Source: Parasphingopyxis marina (GTDB lineage Bacteria; Pseudomonadota; Alphaproteobacteria; Sphingomonadales; Sphingomonadaceae). From it: a DNA stretch of 64,000 nt. This document shows, piece after piece, positions 8,626-17,439 of this stretch (position 1 is its first letter; every line of letters starts with the position of its first letter). The position numbers were made by a program, and so were the translations under genes. The DNA lies in the NCBI RefSeq assembly GCF_014237875.1, contig NZ_JACJVJ010000001.1:298501-362500 (forward strand), in the 5' to 3' direction. The notes beneath the pieces were generated by a model, which worked only from the letters and a program-made list of their open reading frames with translations, had not been told where the DNA came from and made no database searches.

Positions 8626-8967
8626 TCAGGATTGGCCGATAAATTCCGCGAGCCAATCGTCGGGCGGGGGGCTGTCGATCTCGACGACCCAGATATCGGG
8701 ATCGAATTTGCGGCGGCGCTCCAGATATTCGGCCATCGCCGCCGGGTCTGCGGGATCGGCGGGGCCGGCTTCGACCCAGTGATAGCCGCCATCGGGCGCA
8801 AGCCCTCGTTCGCGAAGCCCGCGCGTCACGCCACGATCGGTGAGTACGAGCAGCACCGCCCCCGAAATCTCGTCGCCATGGGTCATCACCATCGCATGGC
8901 CGCCGGCCGCTTCCACCGTGCGGCGCAGGGCGCCGATCAGCATCCGGCTTGTGAGCCGCGTGTTCAT
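8626..8967 (-). CDS. DUF1491 family protein
   Basis: 113 residues matching the DUF1491 pattern: an N-terminal RLTSRMLIGALRR block, a central stretch ending GGYHWVEAG, and a C-terminal RRRKFDPDIWVVEID. No signal peptide or membrane segment. The ATG overlaps the stop of the thioesterase gene (8964-8967), so it is the last gene of the origin-side leftward operon. Function unknown; the family is mostly alphaproteobacterial. Confidence 0.9.
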   Translation of the reverse strand: MNTRLTSRMLIGALRRTVEAAGGHAMVMTHGDEISGAVLLVLTDRGVTRGLRERGLAPDGGYHWVEAGPADPADPAAMAEYLERRRKFDPDIWVVEIDSPPPDDWLAEFIGQS

Positions 8968-9485
8968 GCCGGCAGGCGATAGCCGTCGAGCGAAGACAGC
9001 GCGATGCGCGATTTCATGAAGGTGCCGGTTCCGCGCGCGGCTTCTTCGCCCTCGGCATCGATGAGCCGCGCTTCGGCGACGAACACGCGGCGCTGGCCCG
9101 ATACCCAGCGCCCCTCGGCCGTGACCGGCCCCGCCGTCAGCGGCCGGGTGAACAACAGGTTGAAGCCGGTCGTGAGCAGGAAGCGGTCCGAGACCAGGCT
9201 GTTCGCGGCATAAAAAGCGGCATCGTCAAGCATCTTGAAATAGCTGGTGCCATGAACCGCCCCGGCGGCGTGATAATAGCGCTCGTCGAGATCGAAGCTG
9301 ATCCGCGCATGGCCGCTTTCCGGGATTTCCAGCCGGGAATCCCAGATGCGGTTGATCGGCGCGGCGGCATAAAGCGCCTCGAGCGCCCGAAAATGCGCTT
9401 CGGCGCCGGCGAGCGGCGCGCCGCTCTCGCCCAGCTCAGGCAGCGTGCGCCGCCTCGATATCGGTGAGCAGCGCAAAGAGCGCAT
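8964..9485 (-). CDS. PaaI-type hotdog-fold thioesterase
   Basis: Hotdog-fold acyl-CoA thioesterase. The core includes HGTSYFKMLDDAAFYAANS and a C-terminal GTGTFMKS strand. The start is uncertain: the conserved part begins about AEAHFRALEALY, but there is no ATG, GTG or TTG downstream of 9476 that keeps it. ATG 9485 (173 residues) overlaps ptsN by 50 bases and adds an Arg/Ser-rich extension that looks non-native. CTG codons at 9443 or 9434, right at the ptsN stop and after a GAGG site, would give a natural 156-159-residue protein. Confidence 0.8.
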   Translation of the reverse strand: MRSLRCSPISRRRTLPELGESGAPLAGAEAHFRALEALYAAAPINRIWDSRLEIPESGHARISFDLDERYYHAAGAVHGTSYFKMLDDAAFYAANSLVSDRFLLTTGFNLLFTRPLTAGPVTAEGRWVSGQRRVFVAEARLIDAEGEEAARGTGTFMKSRIALSSLDGYRLPA

Positions 9486-9903
9486 CCTGCGAGCGCGCGC
9501 CGCGCAGCTTGGCAACGAACGCCTTGTCGCGCATCCGCCGGCTGATCTTGGCGAGCAGCCGCAAATGCACCGCGCCGTCGCCATCGGGCGAAAACAGCGC
9601 GAAGACGAGATCGACCGGAAGGTCGTCCGCCGCGTCATAATCGACCGGTTCGGCAAGGCGCAGGAACACCGTGAAGGGCTTTTCGAGACCGGGAATGCGG
9701 CCGTGCGGAATCGCGACCCCGTCCCCGAACCCCGTCGAGCCCAGGGATTCGCGCGCCTCGAGCTGGCGCGTCAGGATTTCGGAATCGATCCCGGTCAGCT
9801 CGGCGGCATGACCGGCGATCAGCCCGAACAGCGCCTTCTTGTCGGCCGCGCTCTGGCCGAACAGAATGAAGGCGGGATCTGGAAACGCGTCAAACTCGCT
9901 CAT
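9436..9903 (-). CDS. ptsN: PTS IIA-Ntr regulatory protein PtsN
   Basis: 155-residue EIIA domain of the nitrogen-related phosphotransferase. The phosphorylated histidine is in GVAIPHGRI. The FDAFPDPAFILFG start and the LRLLAKISR helix are typical. ATG 9903 follows AAGG by about five bases. It lies directly after hpf, the usual hpf-ptsN pairing, so carbon/nitrogen status may be coupled to ribosome hibernation. An in-frame GTG-type extension to 9993 would enter the hpf end and lacks family similarity. Confidence 0.95.
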   Translation of the reverse strand: MSEFDAFPDPAFILFGQSAADKKALFGLIAGHAAELTGIDSEILTRQLEARESLGSTGFGDGVAIPHGRIPGLEKPFTVFLRLAEPVDYDAADDLPVDLVFALFSPDGDGAVHLRLLAKISRRMRDKAFVAKLRGARSQDALFALLTDIEAAHAA

Positions 9904-9965
9904 GGAACACCTTGATATCGCACGGGCGGCCGGGCCGAAGCCGGCGCCCATGCTGATGATTTTCT

Positions 9966-10553
9966 TCAAACGGGACGTTCTGGTTCTACCCACCCGATCG
10001 AGCCGTCCCGGCGTCGATAGACCATGTTATATATACCGGTGTCGGTATTTTTGAAGAGCAGCGCATTGGTGTTCCGCAAATCCAGCATCCAGACGGCGCT
10101 CGAGACGCTGGCATCCGGAATATCGACCTTCAGTTCGGCGATGATGGGCGGATTGTCTTCCGGCGTTTCCTCGTCTTCGCTGCCCTTGAACACCGTATAG
10201 CCGGCATTGGGCTCCGGCATGATCGCCGGCATGTCGCCATTGGCCTGTTTGTGATGGTCCTTGAGCCGGTTCATATGGCGGCGCAGCTGCTTTTCGACAT
10301 GGCCGGCCGCTTCCTCGAAGGCGGCATGGGCATCGCCGGCGCTGCCGGCCTCGCCCTTCAGGATCACGCCCTGCATGACATGGGCGACGATCGTGCAGTG
10401 AAAACCGTGATCGTGCGGTCCCTTGCCGAAGGTCACCTGCGCCGAAATGGTGCGCGAGAAATATTTGTCGGCGATCGCGGTGAGCCGCTCCTCGACATGC
10501 TCCTTCAGCGCCTCGCCGGTTTCGACCTGATGACCCGATACACGAATATCCAT
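9966..10553 (-). CDS. hpf: Ribosome hibernation-promoting factor, long form
   Basis: 195 residues: an N-terminal S30AE/YfiA domain (IRVSGHQVETGEAL ... HVEERLTAIADKYF) joined by an acidic linker to the long-form C-terminal domain that mediates 100S ribosome dimerisation (KVDIPDASVSSAVWMLD, NALLFKNTDTGIYNMVYRR). ATG 10553 has AAGGA seven bases upstream; a GTG at 10568 is in frame but too close to that site. Upstream neighbour dnaQ is 51 bases away, downstream neighbour is ptsN. Confidence 0.96.
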   Translation of the reverse strand: MDIRVSGHQVETGEALKEHVEERLTAIADKYFSRTISAQVTFGKGPHDHGFHCTIVAHVMQGVILKGEAGSAGDAHAAFEEAAGHVEKQLRRHMNRLKDHHKQANGDMPAIMPEPNAGYTVFKGSEDEETPEDNPPIIAELKVDIPDASVSSAVWMLDLRNTNALLFKNTDTGIYNMVYRRRDGSIGWVEPERPV

Positions 10554-10604
10554 CGCTTTATCCTTCACAATTCAGGCGCCGGAGGGGATCCGGCACCGCC
10601 ACAT

Positions 10605-11318
10605 TCAACCCGCCTTGTCCGGTTCGGCCGGCCATAACGGGTCGTCGATCCCGGCAACGAAAGCCGCGTGCCGGGCCAGTTCTTCGGCGCTCGCGCGATG
10701 CGGGCGGGGTTCGCGACGCGGACGCCGCGGCGCGCGTTGCGCCCCGTCGGCTTCGGCGCCGGCAACGACGCGCGCGGCCTCGTCATCGGCCAGCACGAGC
10801 CCGATCTGGCGGCCGCCGGTCAGTTCGACATAGACCTGGGCCAGCAACTGCGCATCGAGCAGCGCGCCGTGCAGGACGCGCTGGGAACGATCGACGCCGT
10901 AGCGCGAGCAGAGCGCGTCCAGGCTGTGCTTGGCGCCGGGATGCTTCGTGCGGGCGATCGCCAGCGTATCGACCATCCGTTCCCGGGTGAGGATGCCATG
11001 GCCGCAGCGTTCGAGCTCGGCATTGACGAAGCCGAAATCGAATTGCGCATTATGCGCGACAAGCGGGCTATCCTCCAGAAAATCGAGAAAGCCGGGCGCT
11101 TCGTCGGCAAACAGGGGCTTGTTCGAAAGAAAGGCTTCGGAAAGCCCGTGCACGGCAAAGGCTTCGCCGGGCATGTCGCGCTCGGGATTGAGATAGACGT
11201 GGAAGGTGCGCCCCGTTTCGACCCGATTGACCATCTCGATGGCGCCGATTTCCACGAGCCGGTGGCCATCGGTTGGGCTGAGGCCGGTCGTTTCCGTGTC
11301 GAAAACTATCTCACGCAT
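10605..11318 (-). CDS. dnaQ: DNA polymerase III epsilon subunit (3'-5' proofreading exonuclease)
   Basis: 237 residues with all DEDDh exonuclease motifs: Exo I FDTETTG at the N-terminus, Exo [11 protein letters not shown], and Exo [14 protein letters not shown]. The C-terminal ~60 residues are Arg/Ala-rich, the expected flexible tether to the alpha subunit. The start overlaps the end of coaE by 13 bases. Part of the conserved alphaproteobacterial origin-side cluster. Confidence 0.96.
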   Translation of the reverse strand: MREIVFDTETTGLSPTDGHRLVEIGAIEMVNRVETGRTFHVYLNPERDMPGEAFAVHGLSEAFLSNKPLFADEAPGFLDFLEDSPLVAHNAQFDFGFVNAELERCGHGILTRERMVDTLAIARTKHPGAKHSLDALCSRYGVDRSQRVLHGALLDAQLLAQVYVELTGGRQIGLVLADDEAARVVAGAEADGAQRAPRRPRREPRPHRASAEELARHAAFVAGIDDPLWPAEPDKAG

Positions 11319-11920
11319 TGTTGGCAATATCGGACGTCGTGATCCCTTAAGCAAGTCACGAGTGCGTCAATCTGTGCCCGCGTATCGGCCAGCGGCGTGC
11401 CCGTATCGACGATGAAATCGGCGCGTTTCCGCTTTTCCTCGTCGGGCATCTGCAACGCGAGAATATGTTCGAATTTTTCTTCGCTCATGCCCGGACGCGC
11501 CAGCACACGCTTGCGCTGGACGTCGGCCGGAGCGGAAACGACGAGCACGGCGTCGAGTCCCGCCCGGCCGGTCTTTTCGAACAGCAGCGGGATATCGAAG
11601 ACCACCAGCGGCGCATCGGCATGTTCCTCGAGAAACGCCGTGCGGCCGAGGCCGACCGCCGGGTGGATCAGCTCCTCGAGCGCGGCGAGCTTTTCCGCAT
11701 CGCCGAGCACGGCTTTCGAGAGTTTGGCGCGATCGACGCCGTCCGGCCCGGTGGTGCCGGGAAACAGCGTCTCGATGGCCTGGACGAGCTCGCCGCCCGG
11801 GCCCTGCAGGCGGTGCACCTCGGCATCGGCATCGAACACGGGCACGCCAAGCGCCGCGAACATCGCCGCAACGGTCGATTTGCCCATGCCGATCGATCCG
11901 GTGAGGCCCAAAATGATCAT
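11306..11920 (-). CDS. coaE: Dephospho-CoA kinase
   Basis: Final step of CoA synthesis. 204 residues with the P-loop [12 protein letters not shown] at residues 4-15, FDADAEVH, and the lid/substrate segment IPLLFEK. Starts ten bases after the aroE stop and overlaps dnaQ by 13 bases. Operonic with aroE and dnaQ. Confidence 0.97.
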   Translation of the reverse strand: MIILGLTGSIGMGKSTVAAMFAALGVPVFDADAEVHRLQGPGGELVQAIETLFPGTTGPDGVDRAKLSKAVLGDAEKLAALEELIHPAVGLGRTAFLEEHADAPLVVFDIPLLFEKTGRAGLDAVLVVSAPADVQRKRVLARPGMSEEKFEHILALQMPDEEKRKRADFIVDTGTPLADTRAQIDALVTCLRDHDVRYCQQCVR

Positions 11921-11930
11921 CGCGCAACCG

Positions 11931-12740
11931 TCACCGCGTCAACAACTCCCTGAGTTCCCCGTCATGTTCGCGCGGCGCGGCTTCACCGAAAAACGCCTCG
12001 AACGCGATTCCCGCCTGGCCGATCAGCATATGGAGCCCGTCGACGGCGCGCAATTTCGCCGCCCGCGCCGCGGCGAGCAGCGGCGTTTCAAGCGGGGCAT
12101 AGACGACATCGCAGACCGTCGCGCCCGCGGGAAGCGCCGCGATATCCATCGGCAAGGGTGGATAGCCCTCCATCCCGAGCGCGCTTGCGTTGACGAGAAG
12201 GTCCGCCGCGATCCATGGCGCATCAAGCGGCCGCGCCTCGCCGCGCATGCCCAGCCCGGCAAGCAGGGCCGCCGCTTTCTCGACATCGCGGTTGTAGAGA
12301 TGGACCCGGCCATAGCCGTGCAGCGCCAGCGCGATCAGCACCGCGCGGCTTGCCCCGCCCGCGCCGATGACGATCACGTCGCTATCCTCGAAATCGACAT
12401 CGGCAAAGGGTTCGAGAAAACCGAAAACATCGGTGTTGGTGGCAACGAGTTCGCCCTGAATGGGGGTGACGCAATTGGCTGCTCCGGCTTTTTTCGCCGC
12501 GCCCTCGCAGCGGTCCGCAATCTCGATCACCGCCGATTTATGGGGGATGGTGACGTTGCAGCCGCGCCAAAGAGGGTCGGCCCGCCGCCCGGCGAAATAG
12601 GCGCGCAGTTCCTCCGCCTTGACATGGGCCAGCCGATATTCGGCATCGATGCCGAGCTTTTCGAGCCAGAATCCGTGAATCAGCGGCGATTTCGAATGGG
12701 CGATCGGATCGCCGATCACCTCTGCATAGGCTTTGGTCAT
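11931..12740 (-). CDS. aroE: Shikimate dehydrogenase
   Basis: NADP-dependent reduction of 3-dehydroshikimate in aromatic amino acid synthesis. 269 residues: the substrate block DPIAHSKSPLIHGFW, NVTIPHK with the catalytic lysine, NTDVFGF, and the cofactor motif VIGAGGASRA. The ATG overlaps the maf stop as ATGA (12737-12740). A longer reading would cover the end of maf and is not supported. Confidence 0.97.
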   Translation of the reverse strand: MTKAYAEVIGDPIAHSKSPLIHGFWLEKLGIDAEYRLAHVKAEELRAYFAGRRADPLWRGCNVTIPHKSAVIEIADRCEGAAKKAGAANCVTPIQGELVATNTDVFGFLEPFADVDFEDSDVIVIGAGGASRAVLIALALHGYGRVHLYNRDVEKAAALLAGLGMRGEARPLDAPWIAADLLVNASALGMEGYPPLPMDIAALPAGATVCDVVYAPLETPLLAAARAAKLRAVDGLHMLIGQAGIAFEAFFGEAAPREHDGELRELLTR

Positions 12741-13324
12741 GCGCGCATCACCCCCCGGACGCGAAGATAGTCGAGCAGCGGGAGCAGCGGCAGCCCGAGA
12801 ACGGTGAAATGGCTGCCGTCGATCCGCGTGAAAAGCTGCGCGCCCGGGCCCTCGATCCGGTAGCCACCGGCGCAGCCGCCGACGGCCGGCCATTCCTCAT
12901 CGAGATAGGCGTCGAGGAAATCGCCGGAAAAATCGCGCATCGCGAGCTTGGCGACATCGATATGGCGCCAGACCGGCTGGCCGCCTTCGCAGATCACCGC
13001 GGCGCTCGTCTGGCTATGGGTTTCCCCGGCGAGCGCGCGCAGCTGTTCGGCCGCTTCCTCGCGGGAGCCTGCCTTGTCGAAGATGCGGGCGCCGAGCGAG
13101 GCGACCTGGTCGCAGCCGAGAACCAGGTCCTGCGGGAAGCGCCGAGAGAGCTTGGTCGCCTTGAGCTCGGCCAGCGCATCGGCGAGGTTGCGCGCGGAGA
13201 TGCCCTCGGCGGTAAGCGCGGCCTTGGCGGCCTCCTCGTCGATACCGGCGGCCATCGGGGTAAACGGCACGCCCGCCGCCTCCAGCATGGCCCGCCGCGA
13301 AGCACTTTGCGATGCGAGGATCAG
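12737..13324 (-). CDS. maf: Maf/YceF-type nucleoside triphosphate pyrophosphatase, non-canonical start
   Basis: House-cleaning pyrophosphatase for non-canonical or modified nucleotides. Conserved blocks are the N-terminal LILASQSASRR, the LGCDQV loop and the C-terminal GGYRIEG and PLLPLLDYL. The problem is the start: the first ATG (13288) lies after the essential SxSxxR motif. The frame is open back to a stop at 13351, and between them the only start-like codon is CTG 13324, which overlaps the stop of the upstream kinase as CTGA. A strong GGAGG is at 13341-13345. An ATC at 13330, ten bases from that site, is another rare possibility. Length from CTG is 195. Confidence 0.9.
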   Translation of the reverse strand: MILASQSASRRAMLEAAGVPFTPMAAGIDEEAAKAALTAEGISARNLADALAELKATKLSRRFPQDLVLGCDQVASLGARIFDKAGSREEAAEQLRALAGETHSQTSAAVICEGGQPVWRHIDVAKLAMRDFSGDFLDAYLDEEWPAVGGCAGGYRIEGPGAQLFTRIDGSHFTVLGLPLLPLLDYLRVRGVMRA

Positions 13325-14181
13325 ACCGATGGCGCCTGCTCCTCCTTCTCATTGTTGCCCGGCGCGTCTTCGGCGTTTTCACGCGAGGAAACGATGTTGA
13401 GGATCGCCGCGGCGCTTTCCTCGATCGACCGGCGCGTCACATCGATCACCGGCCATTCATTGTCGGCGAAGATGCGGCGGGCAAAGGCGACCTCTGCCTT
13501 GACGCGCTCCTCGTCGACATAATCGGTTTCGGGCGCCTGGTTCAGCGTCAAGAGCCGGTTGCGGCGAACCTGGACGAGCCGGTCCGGGCTGGTCGTCAGG
13601 CCGACGATGATCGGGTTTTTCAGGCGGTAGAGCGTATCGGGCGGCGGCGCTTCGGGCACCAGCGGAACATTGGCGACCTTGTAGCCGCGATTGGCGAGAT
13701 AGATGCTGGTCGGCGTCTTCGAGGTGCGCGAAACCCCGGCAAGGACGATATCGGCGGCGTCCCAATCTTCCGCGCCGACGCCGTCGTCATGCGCAATCGT
13801 ATAGTGGATCGCCTCGACGCGCCGGAAATAGGCCGCGTCGAGCGTATGCTGGCCGCCCGGCCGCTCCTTGGCTTCCATGCCGAGCAGGCGCGAGAGCGCG
13901 TCGATCACCGGATCGAGCGCGGAAACCGCGGGCAGGCCCATCGCCCGGCAACGCATTTCCAGCCGCCGGCGGACATTGTGATCGACCAGAGTATAGAGGA
14001 CGAGGCCCGGCTGTTTCCCGACATCGTCGAGCACCCGGTCGATATGGCCTTCCGAGCGCACCATCGGCCAGAAATGCTTGATCGTCTCGACATCGTCGAA
14101 CTGGGCAAGCCCGGCCTTGGCGATATTCTCCAGCGTCTCGCCCGTGGAGTCCGAGATCAGATGGAGGTGAAGGCGGATCAT
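13321..14181 (-). CDS. Pyruvate,phosphate dikinase / PEP synthase regulatory protein (DUF299 bifunctional kinase/phosphorylase)
   Basis: 286 residues from ATG 14181. The family P-loop appears as GVSRTSKTPTSIYLA about residues 150-165; the N-terminus LHLISDSTGETLE and C-terminal VIDVTRRSIEE are diagnostic of DUF299. It reversibly phosphorylates PEP synthase or PPDK using ADP. It is the first gene of the leftward origin-side operon and the homologue of the gene known as RP001, which flanks the Caulobacter origin opposite hemE. A longer ATG at 14232 adds residues without family similarity. Confidence 0.94.
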   Translation of the reverse strand: MIRLHLHLISDSTGETLENIAKAGLAQFDDVETIKHFWPMVRSEGHIDRVLDDVGKQPGLVLYTLVDHNVRRRLEMRCRAMGLPAVSALDPVIDALSRLLGMEAKERPGGQHTLDAAYFRRVEAIHYTIAHDDGVGAEDWDAADIVLAGVSRTSKTPTSIYLANRGYKVANVPLVPEAPPPDTLYRLKNPIIVGLTTSPDRLVQVRRNRLLTLNQAPETDYVDEERVKAEVAFARRIFADNEWPVIDVTRRSIEESAAAILNIVSSRENAEDAPGNNEKEEQAPSV

Positions 14182-14496
14182 CGAATGGAAGACTTTCCAG
14201 CAGCGGTGCGACGCGGACAAGCCTGTGGACAAGCCTGCGCGTCAAGCTAGCGGAAAGCGCGGGATAGAGGCAAGCCATCGATTCGGCCCCGCAATGCGAT
14301 TTTCGATCCCGAACCTCTTCCACAGGGAATGGAATCCGTGCACAGCCTGTGAATCACCGGGATAAGCAAGGCGACTCCGGCCCGGCTGGCGGCCTATCGC
14401 GAGTCAAGCTGTTGGCATTCCCGGCAACCGCGCATAAACCCCGCTCTCAAGCCTCCAACTGACTCCATCAATTTAAGATTCTTATAAGTATAGATA
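14182..14496. other. Candidate chromosomal replication origin region (oriC)
   Basis: 315-bp gap between the divergent DUF299 gene and hemE. It holds TGTGGACAA at 14224-14232 (reverse complement TTGTCCACA, one change from the DnaA box TTATCCACA); weaker boxes TCTTCCACA at 14316 and TGTGAATCA at 14348; an 11-bp direct repeat GGACAAGCCTG at 14215 and 14227; a CACAG-C-CTGTG palindrome at 14341-14351; and an AT-rich tract at about 14469-14498 next to hemE. In Caulobacter and Rickettsia the origin lies between the same two genes. The AT tract also probably serves as the hemE promoter. Confidence 0.65.
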
Positions 14497-15555
14497 GTGA
14501 TAGAAGAGCCCTCCGAGACGATCGAACCTCTGACCGGCGAGCGCAAGCTGCTCGGCGTGCTGAAGGGCGAACGGCGCGATCCGCCCCCGCTCTGGCTGAT
14601 GCGCCAGGCCGGCCGCTATCTTCCCGAATATCGCGAGCTCAGGGCGAAGAAGGGCGGCTTTCTCGATCTCGTCCATGACAGCGAAGCGGCCGCGGAGGTG
14701 ACCCTGCAGCCGATCCGCCGTTTCGGCTTCGACGGTGCGATCCTGTTTTCCGACATTCTCGTCATTCCCCATGCGCTCGGCCAGGATCTCTGGTTCGTGG
14801 AAGGGGAAGGGCCGCGGCTCGCGCCCCCGCTCGTCGATGCGGCGCTCACCTCGCTGGAGCGCGCGCCCGAACGGCTCGATCCGGTCTACGGGACGGTCGA
14901 GACGGTGGCCGGGCTGCTGCCCGATGAAACGACGTTTCTGGGTTTTGCCGGTAGCCCCTGGACGGTGGCGACCTACATGGTAGCCGGGCGCGGCAGCCGG
15001 GACCAGGGCGAGACGCGGCGCGCGGCCTATGGCGATCCGCAGGCCTTCGGCGCGATCATCGACGCGATCGCCGAGATCACGATCGGCTATCTTTCGCGCC
15101 AGATCGAAGCGGGCGTCCATGCCGTGCAGCTGTTCGACAGCTGGGCGGGCAGCCTCTCGCCCGCGCAGTTCGAACGCTGGGTGATCGCGCCCAATGCGCG
15201 GATCGTAGCCGCGCTCAAGGATCGCCACCCGGACGTTCCGGTGATCGGTTTCCCCAAGGGATCGGGCGAGAAGCTGCCCGCCTATGCGCGCGAGACCGGG
15301 GTCGATGCGCTGGGCCTCGACGAGACGGTCGATCCCGTATGGGCGAATGCCGCCCTGCCCGACGATCTCCCGGTGCAGGGCAATCTCGATCCCCTCGCGC
15401 TGATCGCCGGCGGCGCGGCGCTCGATGCCGCGACCGACCATATCCTTCGCGCCTTTGCCGGCCGGCCGCATATCTTCAATCTCGGCCATGGCATCCTGCC
15501 CGACACGCCGATTTCTCATGTTGAACGGCTGGTCGGCCATGAGCGAAAAGGCTGA
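14497..15555 (+). CDS. hemE: Uroporphyrinogen decarboxylase
   Basis: Converts uroporphyrinogen III to coproporphyrinogen III. 352 residues with the N-terminal signature PPLWLMRQAGRYLPEYRE, the catalytic aspartate region in FDGAILFSDIL, GFAGSPWT and the C-terminal FNLGHGI. GTG 14497 is the only standard start upstream of GERKLLGVL; it lacks a Shine-Dalgarno site and sits at the edge of an AT-rich tract. Four bases after its stop comes hemJ. Confidence 0.96.
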   Translation: MIEEPSETIEPLTGERKLLGVLKGERRDPPPLWLMRQAGRYLPEYRELRAKKGGFLDLVHDSEAAAEVTLQPIRRFGFDGAILFSDILVIPHALGQDLWFVEGEGPRLAPPLVDAALTSLERAPERLDPVYGTVETVAGLLPDETTFLGFAGSPWTVATYMVAGRGSRDQGETRRAAYGDPQAFGAIIDAIAEITIGYLSRQIEAGVHAVQLFDSWAGSLSPAQFERWVIAPNARIVAALKDRHPDVPVIGFPKGSGEKLPAYARETGVDALGLDETVDPVWANAALPDDLPVQGNLDPLALIAGGAALDAATDHILRAFAGRPHIFNLGHGILPDTPISHVERLVGHERKG

Positions 15556-15558
15556 GCG

Positions 15559-16005
15559 ATGACGACCATGCTTGCCCTTGCCTATCCCTGGATCAAGGCC
15601 GCCCATATCATCTTCGTGATCTTCTGGATGGCGGGATTGTTCATGCTGCCGCGCTTCTTCGTCTATCACCAGGAAGCGCCCGAAGGATCCGAAGAGGCGC
15701 GGCGCTGGATCGAGCGCGAGGACAAGCTGGCGACGATCATCATGAACCCCTCGATGCTGATCGTCTGGGTGCTCGGCTTCACGCTCGTCTATCTGCTCGA
15801 TCTCTGGCTGCAGCCCTGGCTGATCGCCAAGCTCGCCATCGTCATCGGGCTGTCGGGCTATCAGGGCTGGCTGATGGGATACCGGAAAAAACTGGCGCGC
15901 GGCGAACGGCCGCTCTCGTCGAAAAAGCTGCGGATGATCAACGAGATTCCGGGCGTCGCGGCGGCGATCATCGTGATCCTGGTGGTCGTGAAGCCCTTTT
16001 CCTGA
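15559..16005 (+). CDS. hemJ: HemJ-type protoporphyrinogen IX oxidase (CopD-like membrane protein)
   Basis: 148-residue integral membrane protein with about four hydrophobic segments. The HemJ pattern is present: YPWIKAAHIIFVIFWMAGLFMLPR with the conserved histidine, the HQE segment, and the lysine in KLAIVIGLSGYQGW. It carries out the oxygen-independent protoporphyrinogen oxidation step in alphaproteobacteria lacking HemG or HemY. Three-base gap from hemE, so co-transcribed. Confidence 0.94.
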   Translation: MTTMLALAYPWIKAAHIIFVIFWMAGLFMLPRFFVYHQEAPEGSEEARRWIEREDKLATIIMNPSMLIVWVLGFTLVYLLDLWLQPWLIAKLAIVIGLSGYQGWLMGYRKKLARGERPLSSKKLRMINEIPGVAAAIIVILVVVKPFS

Positions 16006-16029
16006 AGGGGCGCTGGCCCATCCAACAGC

Positions 16030-16058
16030 TTGACTCAGCGGCCATGCTTACCTAATTC
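16030..16058 (+). promoter_or_regulatory. Possible rho promoter
   Basis: TTGACT (16030-16035), a 17-base spacer, then TAATTC (16053-16058) in the 162-base gap between hemJ and rho. The -35 element is good and the -10 weak. It would leave a leader of about 100 bases, room for the autogenous control usual for rho. Pattern only. Confidence 0.35.
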
Positions 16059-16167
16059 GCTGGCCAAGCACCCGCTGCCTATCCTTGCGCAGCGCGAAAC
16101 CATTCCAGCGCCAATTTCCTGACATCGACGCTCGAATACCCCCATATTTTCCGCCGGGAATCCGACA

Positions 16168-17424
16168 ATGCATCTCAAAGACCTGAAACAGAAAAAGCCC
16201 GCCGAACTCGTCAAGATGGCCGAGGATCTGGGCGTCGAGGGCGCTTCGACCCTGCGCAAACAGGATCTTCTGTTCGGCATCCTCAAGGCCGAGAGCGAAG
16301 AGGGCGAGGAAATCTTCGGCATGGGCACGATCGAGGTGCTGCCCGACGGTTTCGGCTTCCTGCGCAGCCCCGAGGCCAATTATCTCGCCGGCCCCGACGA
16401 TATCTATGTTTCACCCAACCAGGTTCGCAAATTCGGCCTGCGCACCGGCGACACGGTCGAGGGCGAGATTCGCGGGCCCAAGGACGGCGAACGCTATTTT
16501 GCGCTGACCAAGCTCAACCAGATAAATTTCGACGATCCCGAATATCTGCGCACCCGCGTCAATTTCGACAATCTGACGCCGCTCTATCCCGACGAGAAGC
16601 TGACGCTCGACAGCGACGATCCGACCGTGAAGGACAAGTCGGCGCGCGTCATCGATATCATCTCGCCCCAGGGCAAGGGCCAGCGCGCGCTGATCGTCGC
16701 GCCGCCGCGGACCGGCAAGACCGTGCTTCTGCAGAATATCGCCCGCGCGATCACCGACAATCATCCCGAGGTCTATCTGATCGTGCTGCTCATCGACGAG
16801 CGCCCCGAGGAAGTGACCGACATGCAGCGTTCGGTGAATGGCGAGGTCATCTCCTCGACCTTCGACGAACCCGCCCAGCGCCACGTCCAGGTCGCCGAGA
16901 TGGTGATCGAAAAGGCCAAGCGCCTCGTCGAGCACAAGAAGGACGTCGTGATCCTGCTCGATTCGATCACGCGCCTCGGCCGCGCCTACAACACCGTCGT
17001 GCCGAGCTCCGGCAAGGTGCTGACCGGCGGCGTCGACGCCAATGCGCTGCAGCGTCCGAAGCGGTTCTTCGGCGCCGCGCGTAACATCGAGGAAGGCGGA
17101 TCGCTCTCGATCATCGCCACCGCGCTGATCGATACCGGCAGCCGCATGGACGAGGTGATCTTCGAAGAGTTCAAGGGCACCGGCAACTCGGAAATCGTTC
17201 TCGATCGCAAGGTTTCCGACAAGCGCATCTTCCCGGCGCTCGATGTCGGCAAGTCCGGCACCCGCAAGGAAGAGCTGCTCGTCGACAAGGACAATCTGGC
17301 CAAGATGTGGGTGCTGCGCCGCATCCTCATGCAGATGGGCACCGTCGATGCGATGGAATTCCTGCTCGACAAGATGAAGGATTCCAAGACCAACGAGGAT
17401 TTCTTCGATTCGATGAATCAGTAG
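16168..17424 (+). CDS. rho: Transcription termination factor Rho
   Basis: Hexameric RNA helicase. 418 residues: an N-terminal helical domain ([20 protein letters not shown]), a cold-shock RNA-binding domain with [13 protein letters not shown], the Walker A APPRTGKT, Walker [11 protein letters not shown] and the Q/R-loop region. It begins at ATG 16168 close to the usual N-terminus. The ABM-domain gene follows 15 bases later. Confidence 0.98.
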   Translation: MHLKDLKQKKPAELVKMAEDLGVEGASTLRKQDLLFGILKAESEEGEEIFGMGTIEVLPDGFGFLRSPEANYLAGPDDIYVSPNQVRKFGLRTGDTVEGEIRGPKDGERYFALTKLNQINFDDPEYLRTRVNFDNLTPLYPDEKLTLDSDDPTVKDKSARVIDIISPQGKGQRALIVAPPRTGKTVLLQNIARAITDNHPEVYLIVLLIDERPEEVTDMQRSVNGEVISSTFDEPAQRHVQVAEMVIEKAKRLVEHKKDVVILLDSITRLGRAYNTVVPSSGKVLTGGVDANALQRPKRFFGAARNIEEGGSLSIIATALIDTGSRMDEVIFEEFKGTGNSEIVLDRKVSDKRIFPALDVGKSGTRKEELLVDKDNLAKMWVLRRILMQMGTVDAMEFLLDKMKDSKTNEDFFDSMNQ

Positions 17425-17439
17425 GCTTTCGGGCGCGCG

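Noticed and set aside
10578-10594. GCCGGA...TCCGGC hairpin between dnaQ and hpf
   Set aside because: Short stem with no T-tail inside what looks like one operon; ordinary GC-rich pairing.
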